The notes beneath the pieces are model-generated. The model searched no databases and was not told the DNA's origin. It worked only from the letters and a program-made list of their open reading frames with translations. From Shewanella aestuarii (GTDB lineage: Bacteria; Pseudomonadota; Gammaproteobacteria; Enterobacterales; Shewanellaceae), in contig NZ_CP050313.1 of NCBI RefSeq assembly GCF_011765625.1, forward strand, positions 988,501 to 1,052,500: a DNA stretch of 64,000 nt, read 5' to 3'. Shown piece by piece: positions 47,457 to 56,853 of the stretch; the first letter of the stretch is position 1; the number at the start of each line of letters is the position of its first letter. The translations under genes and the position numbers were made by a program.

Positions 47457-48731
47457 GTGGCAAAACAAATCCAAGCAATTCGCGGCATGAACGATCTGCT
47501 GCCAAACCAAAGCCCAATTTGGCAAAAAGTAGAAGCGGTTATCCGTACTTCTGTTAGTGCCTTTGGTTACAGCGAAATACGGACTCCAGTGGTAGAGAGT
47601 ACAGATCTTTTTAAGCGCTCTATTGGTGAAGTGACCGATATTGTTGAAAAAGAAATGTACACCTTTGAAGACCGTAACGGTGACAGTTTAACCTTACGTC
47701 CTGAAGGAACCGCTTCAACAGTGCGCGCGGGTAATGAACATGGGTTACTGTATAACCAAGAACAGCGCTTATGGTATATGGGGCCTATGTTCCGCCATGA
47801 ACGCCCACAAAAAGGTCGTTATCGCCAATTTCACCAATTTGGTGTAGAAGTTTACGGTATCGGTAGTGCTGATATTGATGCTGAAGTATTAATGTTATCA
47901 GCACGATTGTGGCAAAAGCTCGGTATTGAAGACCATGTAACTCTTGAGCTAAATACCTTAGGTGATCCTGCTGAACGTGCAACATACCGTGATGCATTAA
48001 TTGCGTTTCTTGAGCAGCATAAAGAGCAGTTAGATGAAGACAGTAAGCGTCGTATGTATACCAATCCGCTTCGAGTTTTAGATTCTAAAGATCAGCATGT
48101 TCAAGCCTTGCTAGCCAATGCGCCAGCGCTAAGTGACTATTTGGGTGAAGAATCGAAAACACATTTTTCAACCTTATGTGAACTCTTAGACGCTGTGGGT
48201 ATCCAATACACCATTAATCCTCGTCTTGTGCGTGGATTAGATTACTATAATCGCACTGTGTTTGAATGGGTGACTAGTAGTTTAGGCTCACAAGGTACAG
48301 TGTTAGCTGGTGGTCGCTATGATGGTCTTGTAGGTCAACTTGGTGGCAAAGACACCCCTGCAGTGGGTTTTGCTATGGGGCTTGAGCGGATTGTTTTACT
48401 GCTTGAAACCTTAGAATTAAATGCTGATATAGCACCTGAAGTAGATGTCTATGTGACTGCAATGGGTGATAACTGTGTGGTTGAAGCAATTAAAGTTGCT
48501 CAAGAGTTGCGTCAACATCTACCAACGCTTAAAGTCATGAGTCATTGTGGCGGTGGAAATTTTAAGAAGCAGATGAAGCGCGCTGATAAAAGTGGTGCTG
48601 AGTTTGCGATAATTATTGGTGAGAATGAAATTGCCAATAACCAAGTGGCCATAAAGCCATTAAGAAATAACAAAGAACAACAATTAGTTACCCGCAGTGA
48701 ACTGGTAGCAAAAATTGCAGAATTGATTTAG
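47457..48731 (+). CDS. hisS: Histidyl-tRNA synthetase
   Basis: The 424-residue class II synthetase starts at a GTG with GGACGAG upstream. Motif 1 ([15 protein letters not shown]), motif 2 ([21 protein letters not shown]), the histidine loop [15 protein letters not shown] and motif 3 ([11 protein letters not shown]) are all present, followed by the anticodon-binding domain. It charges tRNA-His. Ten or so bases separate it from yfgM. Confidence 0.97.
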   Translation: MAKQIQAIRGMNDLLPNQSPIWQKVEAVIRTSVSAFGYSEIRTPVVESTDLFKRSIGEVTDIVEKEMYTFEDRNGDSLTLRPEGTASTVRAGNEHGLLYNQEQRLWYMGPMFRHERPQKGRYRQFHQFGVEVYGIGSADIDAEVLMLSARLWQKLGIEDHVTLELNTLGDPAERATYRDALIAFLEQHKEQLDEDSKRRMYTNPLRVLDSKDQHVQALLANAPALSDYLGEESKTHFSTLCELLDAVGIQYTINPRLVRGLDYYNRTVFEWVTSSLGSQGTVLAGGRYDGLVGQLGGKDTPAVGFAMGLERIVLLLETLELNADIAPEVDVYVTAMGDNCVVEAIKVAQELRQHLPTLKVMSHCGGGNFKKQMKRADKSGAEFAIIIGENEIANNQVAIKPLRNNKEQQLVTRSELVAKIAELI

Positions 48732-48746
48732 AAAGGGGAAGTGCGC

Positions 48747-49367
48747 GTGGAAATTTATAGCACAGAAGAACAACAAGTAGATGCTATCAAGCAGTTTGCA
48801 AAAGAATATGGTCCATCCATTTTGATTGGTGCTGTTGTTGGTTTAGGTGGTTTATATGGTTGGAATACTTATTCTGACATGAAGATAAGTGCTGCCGAAA
48901 GTGCATCAGATGCTTTTGACCAATTAAGTGTAAGCGCAACGAATCCGAATGCGTTTATTGAAGGCGCAGAAAACTTCGCTAAAGATCATGACCAACAAGG
49001 TTATCAAGCACTGCTTGAGTTAATGACAGCTAAAGCGGCTGTTGAAGCGGGTGATTTGACTAAAGCCGAAGATGCGTTCAAACGCATTATTGCTGCTAAA
49101 ACTGGTTCAAGCATTGATATGATTGCAATGATCCGTTTAGCTCGTTTACAAGCTGAACAAGGCAATGTTGGTACTGCATTACAAACTCTAGAATCAGTGA
49201 CTGATAGCGCTTTTGTAGCGCAACGTGAAGAATTAAAAGGTGACTTTTTAGTTCGTCAAGATGATCTTGAAGGTGCAAGACAAGCTTATCAAGCCGCAAT
49301 TGATAATGGTGGTGCATTAACTAATCCAGCATTAACAATGAAGTTAGATAACCTAAATAAGGCATAA
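48747..49367 (+). CDS. yfgM: YfgM, ancillary SecYEG translocon subunit
   Basis: The protein begins MEIYSTEEQQVDAIKQF at a GTG at 48747, with AAAGGGGAA 8 bases before; an in-frame GTG at 48741 is less well spaced. A single membrane segment (about 23-42) precedes TPR-like helices. YfgM works with PpiD at the SecYEG exit and in periplasmic quality control. It lies between hisS and bamB in many gammaproteobacteria. Confidence 0.93.
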   Translation: MEIYSTEEQQVDAIKQFAKEYGPSILIGAVVGLGGLYGWNTYSDMKISAAESASDAFDQLSVSATNPNAFIEGAENFAKDHDQQGYQALLELMTAKAAVEAGDLTKAEDAFKRIIAAKTGSSIDMIAMIRLARLQAEQGNVGTALQTLESVTDSAFVAQREELKGDFLVRQDDLEGARQAYQAAIDNGGALTNPALTMKLDNLNKA

Positions 49368-49378
49368 GGAATTAGCCA

Positions 49379-50611
49379 ATGAAGTTGTGGTGTAAAAATC
49401 TACTTGCCGCAGGGCTTGGTATCGCACTTATGTCGGGTTGTTCTTCAAGTGATGTTGAAGATGAGCCTGTCAGTGAGTTAGTTGATATTCAAGCAAGCGT
49501 ATTTCCAGAAGTAAACTGGAGCAAAAATATTGGAAAAGGCGTAGGTGATTTTTATTCACAACTTCGTCCAGCAGTGAATTACGGCAAAATTTTTGTGGCT
49601 GATCGTCATGGTGAAGTCAGCGCGTTTGATCAACAAACGTTAAATAAAATCTGGAGCGTTAATTTTAGCCATGAGTTTAAAGATGAACTTGCTATTAACA
49701 CTTCAGGTATCCGCTTAGCGTCAGGGGTCACTGCGGCACGCAAAAAAGTGTTTGTGGGTGGCGAAACCGGTTTGTTAGTGGCACTTGATGAAGCTACAGG
49801 CGAGATCTTGTGGTCGGCTAAAGCGGGAGGAGAGTTATTATCTGCGCCTACTGTAGCTGAAGATGCGGTAGCTGTCAGTTCAAGTAAAGGCACGTTTGAT
49901 GCCTTTAATATTGATAGCGGTGAAAAGCTATGGACTCATGAAATGCAACTGCCAAACTTAACCTTGCGCGGCACAGGTTCTGCAGCTTATGAAGCGGGTG
50001 GATTTTTTCTCGGTACAGCGGATGGTAAAGTCAGCGTAATTGTTAAAAACAATGGTCAAGTGGCTTGGGAACAAGCTGTCTTCAATCCAACGGGGGGGAA
50101 TGAATTTACCCGTATGGCTGATGTAGACATGAAACCTTTGATTTTAGGTGACAATCTTTATGCAATTAGCTACAACGGCAATTTAGTGTCGATGGAGCTT
50201 CGCAGTGGGCGCGTTATTTGGTCTCGTAAGTATTCTAGCTTTAATGAGTTAGCTCATGCAGGTTTAAGTTTATATGTGGTTGATGATCATAGCCGAATTT
50301 ATGCCGTAGACCGTCGTAATGGTTTAGAGCTTTGGAGTAACGCCACTCTTAAAAACCGTGAGTTAACATCTCCAGCGATTATTGATAAATATTTGGTTGT
50401 AGGTGATTTTGAAGGTTATTTACATGTTATTAATCGTGAAGATGGTCAAGTTGTTGGCCGTGTTGAGGTTGATAGCTCAGGCTTATATAGCCAACCACTT
50501 GTGGTCGATGGTAAAATTTACCTACAAACACGCGGTGGCCGTTTAGCGATTGTCACGTTGAATGATGATGGCAGTGTAGCAAATAACGAGGAAGCAGTTG
50601 CCAGCGAATAA
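49379..50611 (+). CDS. bamB: Outer-membrane assembly lipoprotein BamB
   Basis: The 410-residue protein has a lipobox (LMSGCSS) and eight PQQ-like beta-propeller blades (for example GEVSAFDQQTLNKIW, GLLVALDEATGEILW, SRIYAVDRRNGLELW, GYLHVINREDGQVVG). It scaffolds BamA in the BAM complex. It starts 11 bases after yfgM, so it is in the same operon. A homopolymer of seven Gs at 50092-50098 is read in frame without a break. Confidence 0.96.
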   Translation: MKLWCKNLLAAGLGIALMSGCSSSDVEDEPVSELVDIQASVFPEVNWSKNIGKGVGDFYSQLRPAVNYGKIFVADRHGEVSAFDQQTLNKIWSVNFSHEFKDELAINTSGIRLASGVTAARKKVFVGGETGLLVALDEATGEILWSAKAGGELLSAPTVAEDAVAVSSSKGTFDAFNIDSGEKLWTHEMQLPNLTLRGTGSAAYEAGGFFLGTADGKVSVIVKNNGQVAWEQAVFNPTGGNEFTRMADVDMKPLILGDNLYAISYNGNLVSMELRSGRVIWSRKYSSFNELAHAGLSLYVVDDHSRIYAVDRRNGLELWSNATLKNRELTSPAIIDKYLVVGDFEGYLHVINREDGQVVGRVEVDSSGLYSQPLVVDGKIYLQTRGGRLAIVTLNDDGSVANNEEAVASE

Positions 50612-50654
50612 CGCTGCAGCTATTTTCACCAAATAAGGTATAATAACCTTATTA

Positions 50655-50686
50655 GAGCCCCTGGAAGCTTTCCGGGGGCTTTTTAT
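50655..50686 (+). terminator. Hairpin between bamB and der
   Basis: AGCCCC-TGGAA-GCT-TTCC-GGGGGCT forms a strong stem followed by TTTT. It lies just upstream of der and may attenuate read-through from bamB. A smaller inverted repeat AATAAGG/CCTTATT precedes it at 50632-50652. Confidence 0.8.
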
Positions 50687-50711
50687 TGAGAAGTATTTTA
50701 GAGGCAAAATC

Positions 50712-52178
50712 ATGATCCCTGTAGTGGCCCTTGTCGGGCGACCTAACGTCGGTAAATCGACTTTATTTAATCGTCTTACCCGAACCCGTGATGCATTAGT
50801 AGCAGACTTTCCGGGCTTAACCCGCGACCGTAAATATGGCCGTGCGTTTTTAGCTGGCTATGAGTTCATTGTGGTTGATACTGGTGGTATCGATGGCACT
50901 GAAGAAGGGATCGAAACCAAAATGGCTGAGCAGTCATTAGCGGCGATTGAAGAAGCGGATGTGGTGTTATTTTTAACGGATGCTCGTGCTGGCTTGACCG
51001 CTGCTGATTTGGCTATCGCTCAGCATTTACGTAGTCGCGATAAAGTCACTTTTGTTGTTGCTAACAAAGTTGACGGTATTGATGCTGATTCTGCTTGTGC
51101 TGAGTTTTGGTCATTAGGTTTAGGTGAAGTTTATCAAATGGCTGCGGCACAAGGTCGTGGTGTTACCAATATGATTGATTACGCCTTAACACCTTATGCT
51201 GAAGCGATGGGGATAACCCGTGACGAAGGCGAAGAAGGTGAAGAGGTTGAGCGAGAGTACAGCGAAGAAGAAGCTGAAGCTGAGCAAGCTCGTTTACAGG
51301 CTTTACCGATCAAACTAGCCATTATTGGTAAGCCTAACGTGGGTAAATCAACACTGACTAACCGTATTTTGGGTGAAGAGCGTGTGGTGGTTTATGACGA
51401 ACCGGGTACCACTCGTGACAGTATTTATATTCCGATGGAACGTGAAGGTCGTGAGTATATTATTATTGATACCGCTGGGGTTCGTCGTCGCAGCAAAGTG
51501 CATCAAGTGATTGAGAAATTCTCGGTTATTAAAACCTTAAAAGCGGTTGAAGACTCAAATGTTGTATTACTGATTATTGATGCTCGTGAAGGTATTGCGG
51601 AGCAAGACCTAGGCTTATTAGGTTTTGCGTTAAATGCGGGTCGTGCATTAGTGATTGCCGTTAACAAATGGGATGGTATTGATCAAACCGTCAAAGATAG
51701 AGTAAAGGCTGAACTTGATCGCCGTTTAGGTTTTATCGATTTTGCTCGTATTCACTTTATTTCTGCTTTGCATGGCACGGGCGTGGGCCATTTATATGAG
51801 TCCATTGAAGAGGCTTACGACAGTGCGACTCGTCGTGTTAGTACTTCAATGTTGACCCGCATTATGCAAATGTCACAAGATGATCACCAGCCACCATTGG
51901 TTAATGGTCGTCGAGTGAAATTGAAATATGCCCATGCTGGTGGTTATAACCCACCCATCGTTGTTGTGCATGGTAATCAGGTCAGTAAGCTGCCTGATTC
52001 ATACAAGCGTTATATGATGAACTACTTCCGTCGTTCGCTAAACGTTGTCGGGACGCCAATTCAATTACGTTTCCATGAAAGTGTTAACCCATTTGAAGGT
52101 AAAACAGAAAAGCTAACCTTAGGCCAAGCCCGTAGAAGAAAACGTGCCATGAGCCATATTAAAGATCGTAAAAAGTAA
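50712..52178 (+). CDS. der: Ribosome-biogenesis GTPase Der (EngA)
   Basis: The 488-residue protein has two tandem GTPase domains, each with a P-loop (GRPNVGKST near residue 9 and GKPNVGKST near 208), DxxG switches (DTGG and DTAG) and NKxD (NKVD and NKWD). A C-terminal KH-like domain ends with [18 protein letters not shown]. An acidic linker ([18 protein letters not shown]) joins the G domains. It acts in 50S subunit maturation. Confidence 0.97.
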   Translation: MIPVVALVGRPNVGKSTLFNRLTRTRDALVADFPGLTRDRKYGRAFLAGYEFIVVDTGGIDGTEEGIETKMAEQSLAAIEEADVVLFLTDARAGLTAADLAIAQHLRSRDKVTFVVANKVDGIDADSACAEFWSLGLGEVYQMAAAQGRGVTNMIDYALTPYAEAMGITRDEGEEGEEVEREYSEEEAEAEQARLQALPIKLAIIGKPNVGKSTLTNRILGEERVVVYDEPGTTRDSIYIPMEREGREYIIIDTAGVRRRSKVHQVIEKFSVIKTLKAVEDSNVVLLIIDAREGIAEQDLGLLGFALNAGRALVIAVNKWDGIDQTVKDRVKAELDRRLGFIDFARIHFISALHGTGVGHLYESIEEAYDSATRRVSTSMLTRIMQMSQDDHQPPLVNGRRVKLKYAHAGGYNPPIVVVHGNQVSKLPDSYKRYMMNYFRRSLNVVGTPIQLRFHESVNPFEGKTEKLTLGQARRRKRAMSHIKDRKK

Positions 52179-52188
52179 TTGATACTTA

Positions 52189-52219
52189 TCAAAAAAGCCT
52201 GACTCGTTCAGGCTTTTTT
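52189..52219 (+). terminator. Terminator of der
   Basis: AAAAAGCCTGA-CTCGT-TCAGGCTTTTT follows the der stop by about 12 bases. Confidence 0.93.
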
Positions 52220-52365
52220 GTGTCTAATTTTTGCTGACAAACTAAATCATCCTGACTTGACGATTGGTATTAAAGCTAAAAATGAGATTAAATTTTTACC
52301 ATAAGTGATTGTTAAGTTTCATCACAGATAATCAGCCTTGCAGTTTTATTAATACTGGGGCTTAT

Positions 52366-52932
52366 ATGAAAATCAATTCTCACTTTGGGGTTATTCATCG
52401 ATTATTACATTGGGGATTAGCACTCACTATGATGATAATGCTAGTGACCATTTTGTTGCGTTTAGGCTGGATGGAAAAAAATCACATGGCGGCCATCATA
52501 CTTCAAGGTTTGGCTAAACTCGATATTGTTATTACTGATACCCAAGCTATTAGCATTGCCAAAAGTATCCGTAATGTGATGTTTCAATGGCATATTTATT
52601 TTGGTTATGCCGTGGGTGGTATCTTATCTGCTCGATTTGTGTACATGGCCAAACAAGGGCTGCATTACCCTTCAGCTTTTAGTGCTCAAGCTAGCATAAA
52701 ACAAAAGTTTCAAGCGTGGGTTTATTGGTTATTTTACGCTGGCGTTACATTATCTGTGTTGTCGGGGTTGGTACTAAAATTTGGACCTGAGTCAATTGAG
52801 CATCAAGTTGAAACAATACATGTACTCGCACTTTGGTATTTTATTCCATTCATTAGCTTACATTTAGCCGGCATTGTATTGGCAGAACATGGCCATGAAA
52901 AAGGCATAGTGTCGAAAATGATCGGTGGCTAA
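52366..52932 (+). CDS. Di-haem cytochrome b561-family membrane protein
   Basis: I use the ATG at 52366, which has GGGG 6 bases upstream; the frame's earlier start at 52309 has none. The 188-residue protein has four membrane helices with paired histidines: RLLHWGLAL, FQWHIYFGY, ETIHVLALWYF and ISLHLAGIVLAEH. These ligate two b haems for electron transfer across the inner membrane. The branch with IHRLLHW is the bacterial cytochrome b561 type. It precedes a redox gene cluster on the same strand but is separated from it by a terminator. Confidence 0.88.
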   Translation: MKINSHFGVIHRLLHWGLALTMMIMLVTILLRLGWMEKNHMAAIILQGLAKLDIVITDTQAISIAKSIRNVMFQWHIYFGYAVGGILSARFVYMAKQGLHYPSAFSAQASIKQKFQAWVYWLFYAGVTLSVLSGLVLKFGPESIEHQVETIHVLALWYFIPFISLHLAGIVLAEHGHEKGIVSKMIGG

Positions 52933-52943
52933 TCATATTCATG

Positions 52944-52977
52944 CAAGCACTTGCTATAAGTGCTTGTAACCTTTTTG
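52944..52977 (+). terminator. Hairpin after the cytochrome b561 gene
   Basis: CAAGCACTT-GCTAT-AAGTGCTTG is followed by TAACCTTTTT. Confidence 0.7.
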
Positions 52978-53085
52978 GTTTGGTTTGTTTTCAAAATTCT
53001 TTCATTGCTTAACTATCCTTAATAATACCTTAAGATTGGTAACCTAATTTGTAAGTTACCTAGTTATTATGGATGTATTGCATAT

Positions 53086-53586
53086 ATGTCGTTATCTCTT
53101 AATCTCCGCAACTCGATTTTAACTCTAAGTCTCGTGCTTAGTGCTGGCGTTTGCAGCTCTATTTGGGCTGCCCCTTCTTTAGAACATCAAGTGCAAAACG
53201 CACAAAATGAAAAGGTAAGTTTGCAAGAATTTGCTGGCAAGGTCGTTTATGTCGATTTCTGGGCCTCTTGGTGTGGTCCGTGTAGAAAGTCATTCCCTTG
53301 GATGAATGAGATGCAGGCTAAGTATCAACAACAAGGATTTGAAGTTGTTGCAATTAACCTAGATGTAGACACCGAACTGGCCCATGAGTTTTTAGCCAAA
53401 TTACCTGCCAACTTTAATGTGCGTTTTAATCCCGAGGGGGATGTTGCGCGATCATTCGATTTACCTGGTATGCCAAGTAGTTATTTGTTTAACCGTAAAG
53501 GCGAGTTAGTTCAACGCCATGTAGGCTTCTATGAACAAAATAAACCAGCCTATGAACAAGAAATCCAAATGCTGTTGAAGGAATAA
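53086..53586 (+). CDS. Periplasmic TlpA-type thioredoxin
   Basis: The 166-residue protein has a signal peptide (cleavage near AALA-like WAAP, residue 28) and a TlpA/ResA thioredoxin domain with VYVDFWASWCGPCRKSFPW (Cys63, Cys66), VVAINLDVDTE and the cis-proline loop GMPSSYLFN. It is a thiol reductant of the periplasm. It begins a compact run tlpA-DUF4266-DUF3570-apbE with 4 bases or overlaps between the first three genes, so it likely maintains thiols of one of them, perhaps the Cys pair at the DUF4266 C-terminus. Confidence 0.92.
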   Translation: MSLSLNLRNSILTLSLVLSAGVCSSIWAAPSLEHQVQNAQNEKVSLQEFAGKVVYVDFWASWCGPCRKSFPWMNEMQAKYQQQGFEVVAINLDVDTELAHEFLAKLPANFNVRFNPEGDVARSFDLPGMPSSYLFNRKGELVQRHVGFYEQNKPAYEQEIQMLLKE

Positions 53587-53590
53587 TCAG

Positions 53591-53830
53591 ATGAAAATCA
53601 GTATAAATAAACGCTTAGTGACCTGTGTGCTACTTTTTTCTGCAGCAAGTACGTTAACCGGTTGTTCAAGCCTTGGGGTTGAGCCGTGGGAGAAAGACCA
53701 GTTTGCTCGCGCAGATATGGCGCTTGATCATGAGAAGCTAGACTTGTCTTTAGACGATCATATTTACTTTAGTAAAGAAGGTACTAGTGGTGGTCGTTCT
53801 CTTGCTGGCGGAGGTTGCGGATGCAATTAA
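53591..53830 (+). CDS. DUF4266 small lipoprotein
   Basis: The 79-residue protein has a lipobox (LTGCSS) and a mature part of about 53 residues: LGVEPWEKDQFARADMALD, then SLDDHIYFSKEGTSGG and the C-terminal GGGCGCN. The family DUF4266 is defined by this tail; function unknown. The Cys-x-Cys end suggests metal binding or thiol chemistry. It overlaps the DUF3570 start by 10 bases, so translation is coupled. Confidence 0.88.
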   Translation: MKISINKRLVTCVLLFSAASTLTGCSSLGVEPWEKDQFARADMALDHEKLDLSLDDHIYFSKEGTSGGRSLAGGGCGCN

Positions 53831-55119
53831 CTAACAAACATTCAATCGCCTCCGCATTGGCGATGGCCAGTTGTAGCTTGCTAAGCCAGACCGTGAGTGC
53901 CACAGAGCCAGTACCAGCTAATGATGATTGGAATGTCGATGCCGCTATTATGTATTATGGTGAGCAAGAACGTGTGCAAGCTGTTGAAGCGATTGGTAAT
54001 GTGCAAAAGGCTTTTGGTGATAGCTCGTTATTGGATATGAAGCTGGTGGTGGATACGTTAACCGGTGCATCAGCATCGGGGGCGGTCGCACAATCACAAG
54101 AACAAACCTTTACTCGTCCATCGGGTAAGGGCCAATATAATGTTGCTGCGGGTGAGACTCCGTTAGATGACACTTTTCACGATACGCGAGTGCAATTAAG
54201 TGCCAACTGGCAAGAAATACTAAATCCAGATTGGACTGTCAATGCGGGTGTTTATGGTTCTAAAGAGTATGATTATTTCTCTTTAGGCTTAAATGCTGGC
54301 GTTGAGCGCAGTTTCAATAAAAATAACACCACGTTAGCGTTATCCGGAGCTTATGCAAATGACACTGTAGACCCTGTCGGTGGCCGCCCGGTTGCGTTAT
54401 CTAACATGGTTTTCCGCCAAGACTATGATAATGATGAAGCGTATCAAGCTGCATTTGATGCGACGCGTTTAGAGGGTGATGACACCAAGCAAACAGCTGA
54501 TGTGATGCTGAGTTTAACCCAAATTCTGAACCGTAATTGGTTAATGCAAGCTAACTACGGGTTTTCCAGTGTGTCGGGTTATATGACCGACCCCTACAAA
54601 ATATTAACTGAGGTTGATACTAATGGCATCGCCCAAGGCTATCGTTATGAAAATCGCCCTGATTCACGCCTAAAACACAGTGTATTTTTAATGGCGAAGG
54701 GGGCATTGGATTCAGGTGTGGTTGATTTCTCCTATCGATACAATACCGATGACTGGGATATTCAGTCGCATACACTTGAAACTCATTATCGATACTATTT
54801 TGCACCCAATTTTTATGGTCAAATTCATTTGCGCTACTACCAGCAGCAAGCGGCAGAGTTCTATCAACCTTTCTTAAAGGCTGATCAAGCTTTACCTGAG
54901 TTTGCCAGCGCCGATTATCGCATTGGTGATATGGATGCTTACACAGTTGGGCTTAAATTTGGTCATCGACTATCTGGTGGTCATGAAATGAGTTATCGTA
55001 TTGAGTACTATCAACAAAATCCGAAAAATAACGGCTTTGACATTCCGGGTGAGCTGAATAACTATGATTTGTTTCCTGCAGTAAAAGCCATTGTTGCGCA
55101 GGTTAGCTACTCATTTTAG
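53821..55119 (+). CDS. DUF3570 outer-membrane-like protein with a flavinylation-like motif
   Basis: The ATG at 53821 follows GGAGG and lies within the end of the DUF4266 gene. The 432-residue product has a signal peptide (cleavage near VSA, residue 27). Many alternating-pattern strands fill its length (for example VQLSANWQEILNPDWTVNAG, FYGQIHLRYYQQQA) and it ends in VSYSF, a beta-barrel C-terminus. Residues 78-84 read DTLTGAS, similar to the DxxSGAT site where ApbE attaches FMN in NqrC/RnfG. An apbE gene follows 48 bases downstream. Family function is unknown. Confidence 0.88.
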   Translation: MQLTNKHSIASALAMASCSLLSQTVSATEPVPANDDWNVDAAIMYYGEQERVQAVEAIGNVQKAFGDSSLLDMKLVVDTLTGASASGAVAQSQEQTFTRPSGKGQYNVAAGETPLDDTFHDTRVQLSANWQEILNPDWTVNAGVYGSKEYDYFSLGLNAGVERSFNKNNTTLALSGAYANDTVDPVGGRPVALSNMVFRQDYDNDEAYQAAFDATRLEGDDTKQTADVMLSLTQILNRNWLMQANYGFSSVSGYMTDPYKILTEVDTNGIAQGYRYENRPDSRLKHSVFLMAKGALDSGVVDFSYRYNTDDWDIQSHTLETHYRYYFAPNFYGQIHLRYYQQQAAEFYQPFLKADQALPEFASADYRIGDMDAYTVGLKFGHRLSGGHEMSYRIEYYQQNPKNNGFDIPGELNNYDLFPAVKAIVAQVSYSF

Positions 55120-55167
55120 TTGTTCATTTTGCTTATAGAGTGTTTGTCTGTTATCGAGTAAAAGGCA

Positions 55168-56100
55168 TTGAACCCAAATACATTAACAGCCAGTCACACA
55201 AGCTTGAAAATCGCCCCAACCATGATGCAATTAACGCAGCGTAGTTGGGGCTTTTTAGGTTGTTTCGATGCCATGGCAAGTCCGTGTGAGTTATTGATTC
55301 AAGGTCATGATGAGCAAATTGCACGGCAAATGCTCACAATGGCTTTTGATGAAGCGAAAAGAATTGAGCAAAAATACAGTCGGTTTATCGCCAGCAATTT
55401 GGTAGGCAAAATTAATCATGCTCAAGGTGAACCCGTAAGCATTGATAGTGAAACGCTACAACTGCTGGAGTTTGCCAAACAATGTTATCAATTAAGTGAT
55501 GGCGCTTTTGATATTACAGCGGGGCCATTAATGCAGCTGTGGCGATTTGATGGAAAGCATGCGATACCCAATAGCGCAGATATTCACCTTGCCTTAGGCT
55601 TGGTGGGATTTAATAAAATTGAGTTTTCAGCAAGCCAGATCAAGATGCCCGTTGGCATGAGCTTAGATTTTGGCGGGGTGTGTAAAGAATATGCCGTCGA
55701 CAGAACCGCACAATTACTGGCGCAGCGTTGGCCAACTTACTCAGTGTTGGTTAATTTTGGTGGCGATATTGCTTGTCCTATCAGCAATAATGATGGCTGG
55801 CAGGTTGGCATTGAAAACCCACAACAGCTTGATAATGCCGCAGGATTACTGACTATTAAGCAAGGTGCATTGGCAACGAGTGGAACTACGCGCCGATATA
55901 TTGAAGTGAAGGGGAAGCGTTATGGGCATATCATTAATCCACAAAGTGGTTATCCTGTTGAACACGCACCATTGTCGGTAACGGTTTTGGGCCCCAATTG
56001 TATTGCCGCAGGCATGTTATCGACAATGGCAATGTTAAAAGGCGCAGAGGCTGAAGCGTTTTTACAGCAGCAAGGTGTCGAGCACAAGGTGTTTCGCTAG
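55168..56100 (+). CDS. apbE: FAD:protein FMN transferase ApbE
   Basis: The 310-residue protein has ApbE blocks: FDAMASPCELLIQG, RIEQKYSRF, LSDGAFDITAGPLMQLWRF, DFGGVCKEYAVDR, VNFGGDI, TSGTTRRY and GHIINPQSGYP. It transfers FMN from FAD to Thr/Ser of envelope proteins. The frame begins at TTG 55168, but no signal peptide or lipobox is obvious; an ATG at 55222 (MMQLTQ) is an alternative start. The position after DUF3570 and before a two-component system suggests that its target is encoded in the same cluster. Confidence 0.92.
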   Translation: MNPNTLTASHTSLKIAPTMMQLTQRSWGFLGCFDAMASPCELLIQGHDEQIARQMLTMAFDEAKRIEQKYSRFIASNLVGKINHAQGEPVSIDSETLQLLEFAKQCYQLSDGAFDITAGPLMQLWRFDGKHAIPNSADIHLALGLVGFNKIEFSASQIKMPVGMSLDFGGVCKEYAVDRTAQLLAQRWPTYSVLVNFGGDIACPISNNDGWQVGIENPQQLDNAAGLLTIKQGALATSGTTRRYIEVKGKRYGHIINPQSGYPVEHAPLSVTVLGPNCIAAGMLSTMAMLKGAEAEAFLQQQGVEHKVFR

Positions 56101-56159
56101 TCGTGCATTTAGCGTTAGATAAAGCAACAAGTTAACCGTTGAGTAAATAAAGGATCATT

Positions 56160-56819
56160 ATGCGTGTGCTATTAGTCGAAGATAACCTGCTGTTAGTTGA
56201 GGGGTTGCAGCTGAGCTTAACAAAAGAAGGCATTCAAGTGGATCATTTGTCTTCCTATAAGCAAGCCATGGTCGCGTTGGATAATGAAGATTTCAGCGCG
56301 ATTATTCTCGATTTAGGTTTGCCAGATGGGCAAGGGGCTGACTTGATTAAATATTGGCGTAAAAATGGCGTATCTTTGCCTATCATCGTCCTCACCGCCA
56401 ATACTGATTTTGATACCCGCTTAACATGTTTAGATATTGGTGCAGATGATTATTTGAGTAAACCTTTTGATGTTAGAGAGCTAATCGCCCGTTTACGCGC
56501 CATTATTCGACGCCAGCATGGTCTTGATAATAATCAATTTAGTTATGGTGCGCTTCGTATCGATTTTGCTCGCTGTGAGGTTCATTTTAAAGATCAACTG
56601 ATAAATTTATCTCGTCGCGAATACCAATTACTGCTGGAGTTTGCCCAATCTGCAGGACGAGTATTAACCCGTAATCAGTTAGAACAACTAACTTACGGCT
56701 GGGATGAAGTGGGCAGTAATTCAATAGAAGTGCATATTCATCATTTACGTAAAAAAATGGCCACTGAATTAATTAAAACGGTGCGCGGCATTGGCTACAT
56801 ATTAGCTGAAGTAAATTAA
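56160..56819 (+). CDS. OmpR-family response regulator
   Basis: The 219-residue regulator has a receiver domain (MRVLLVEDN, phospho-acceptor Asp51 in IILDLGLPDG, Lys in DDYLSKPFD) and a winged-helix output domain (about 125-217, LSRREYQLLLEFAQ, GSNSIEVHIHHLRKKM, VRGIGYIL). It resembles the QseB/PmrA branch. Its cognate kinase gene follows 28 bases downstream, and apbE precedes it by 60 bases, so it may control the redox cluster. Confidence 0.94.
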   Translation: MRVLLVEDNLLLVEGLQLSLTKEGIQVDHLSSYKQAMVALDNEDFSAIILDLGLPDGQGADLIKYWRKNGVSLPIIVLTANTDFDTRLTCLDIGADDYLSKPFDVRELIARLRAIIRRQHGLDNNQFSYGALRIDFARCEVHFKDQLINLSRREYQLLLEFAQSAGRVLTRNQLEQLTYGWDEVGSNSIEVHIHHLRKKMATELIKTVRGIGYILAEVN

Positions 56820-56853
56820 TTCACTCTATTTTCTGTTTAAAGCCAAGGTGCTT

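Noticed and set aside
50092..50098. Seven-G run in bamB as a further frameshift
   Set aside because: The reading frame continues without a break through the run and the propeller pattern is intact on both sides.
50632..50652. Promoter for der at TATAAT (50639-50644)
   Set aside because: The hexamer sits within an AT-rich inverted repeat and no -35 element is found at suitable spacing.
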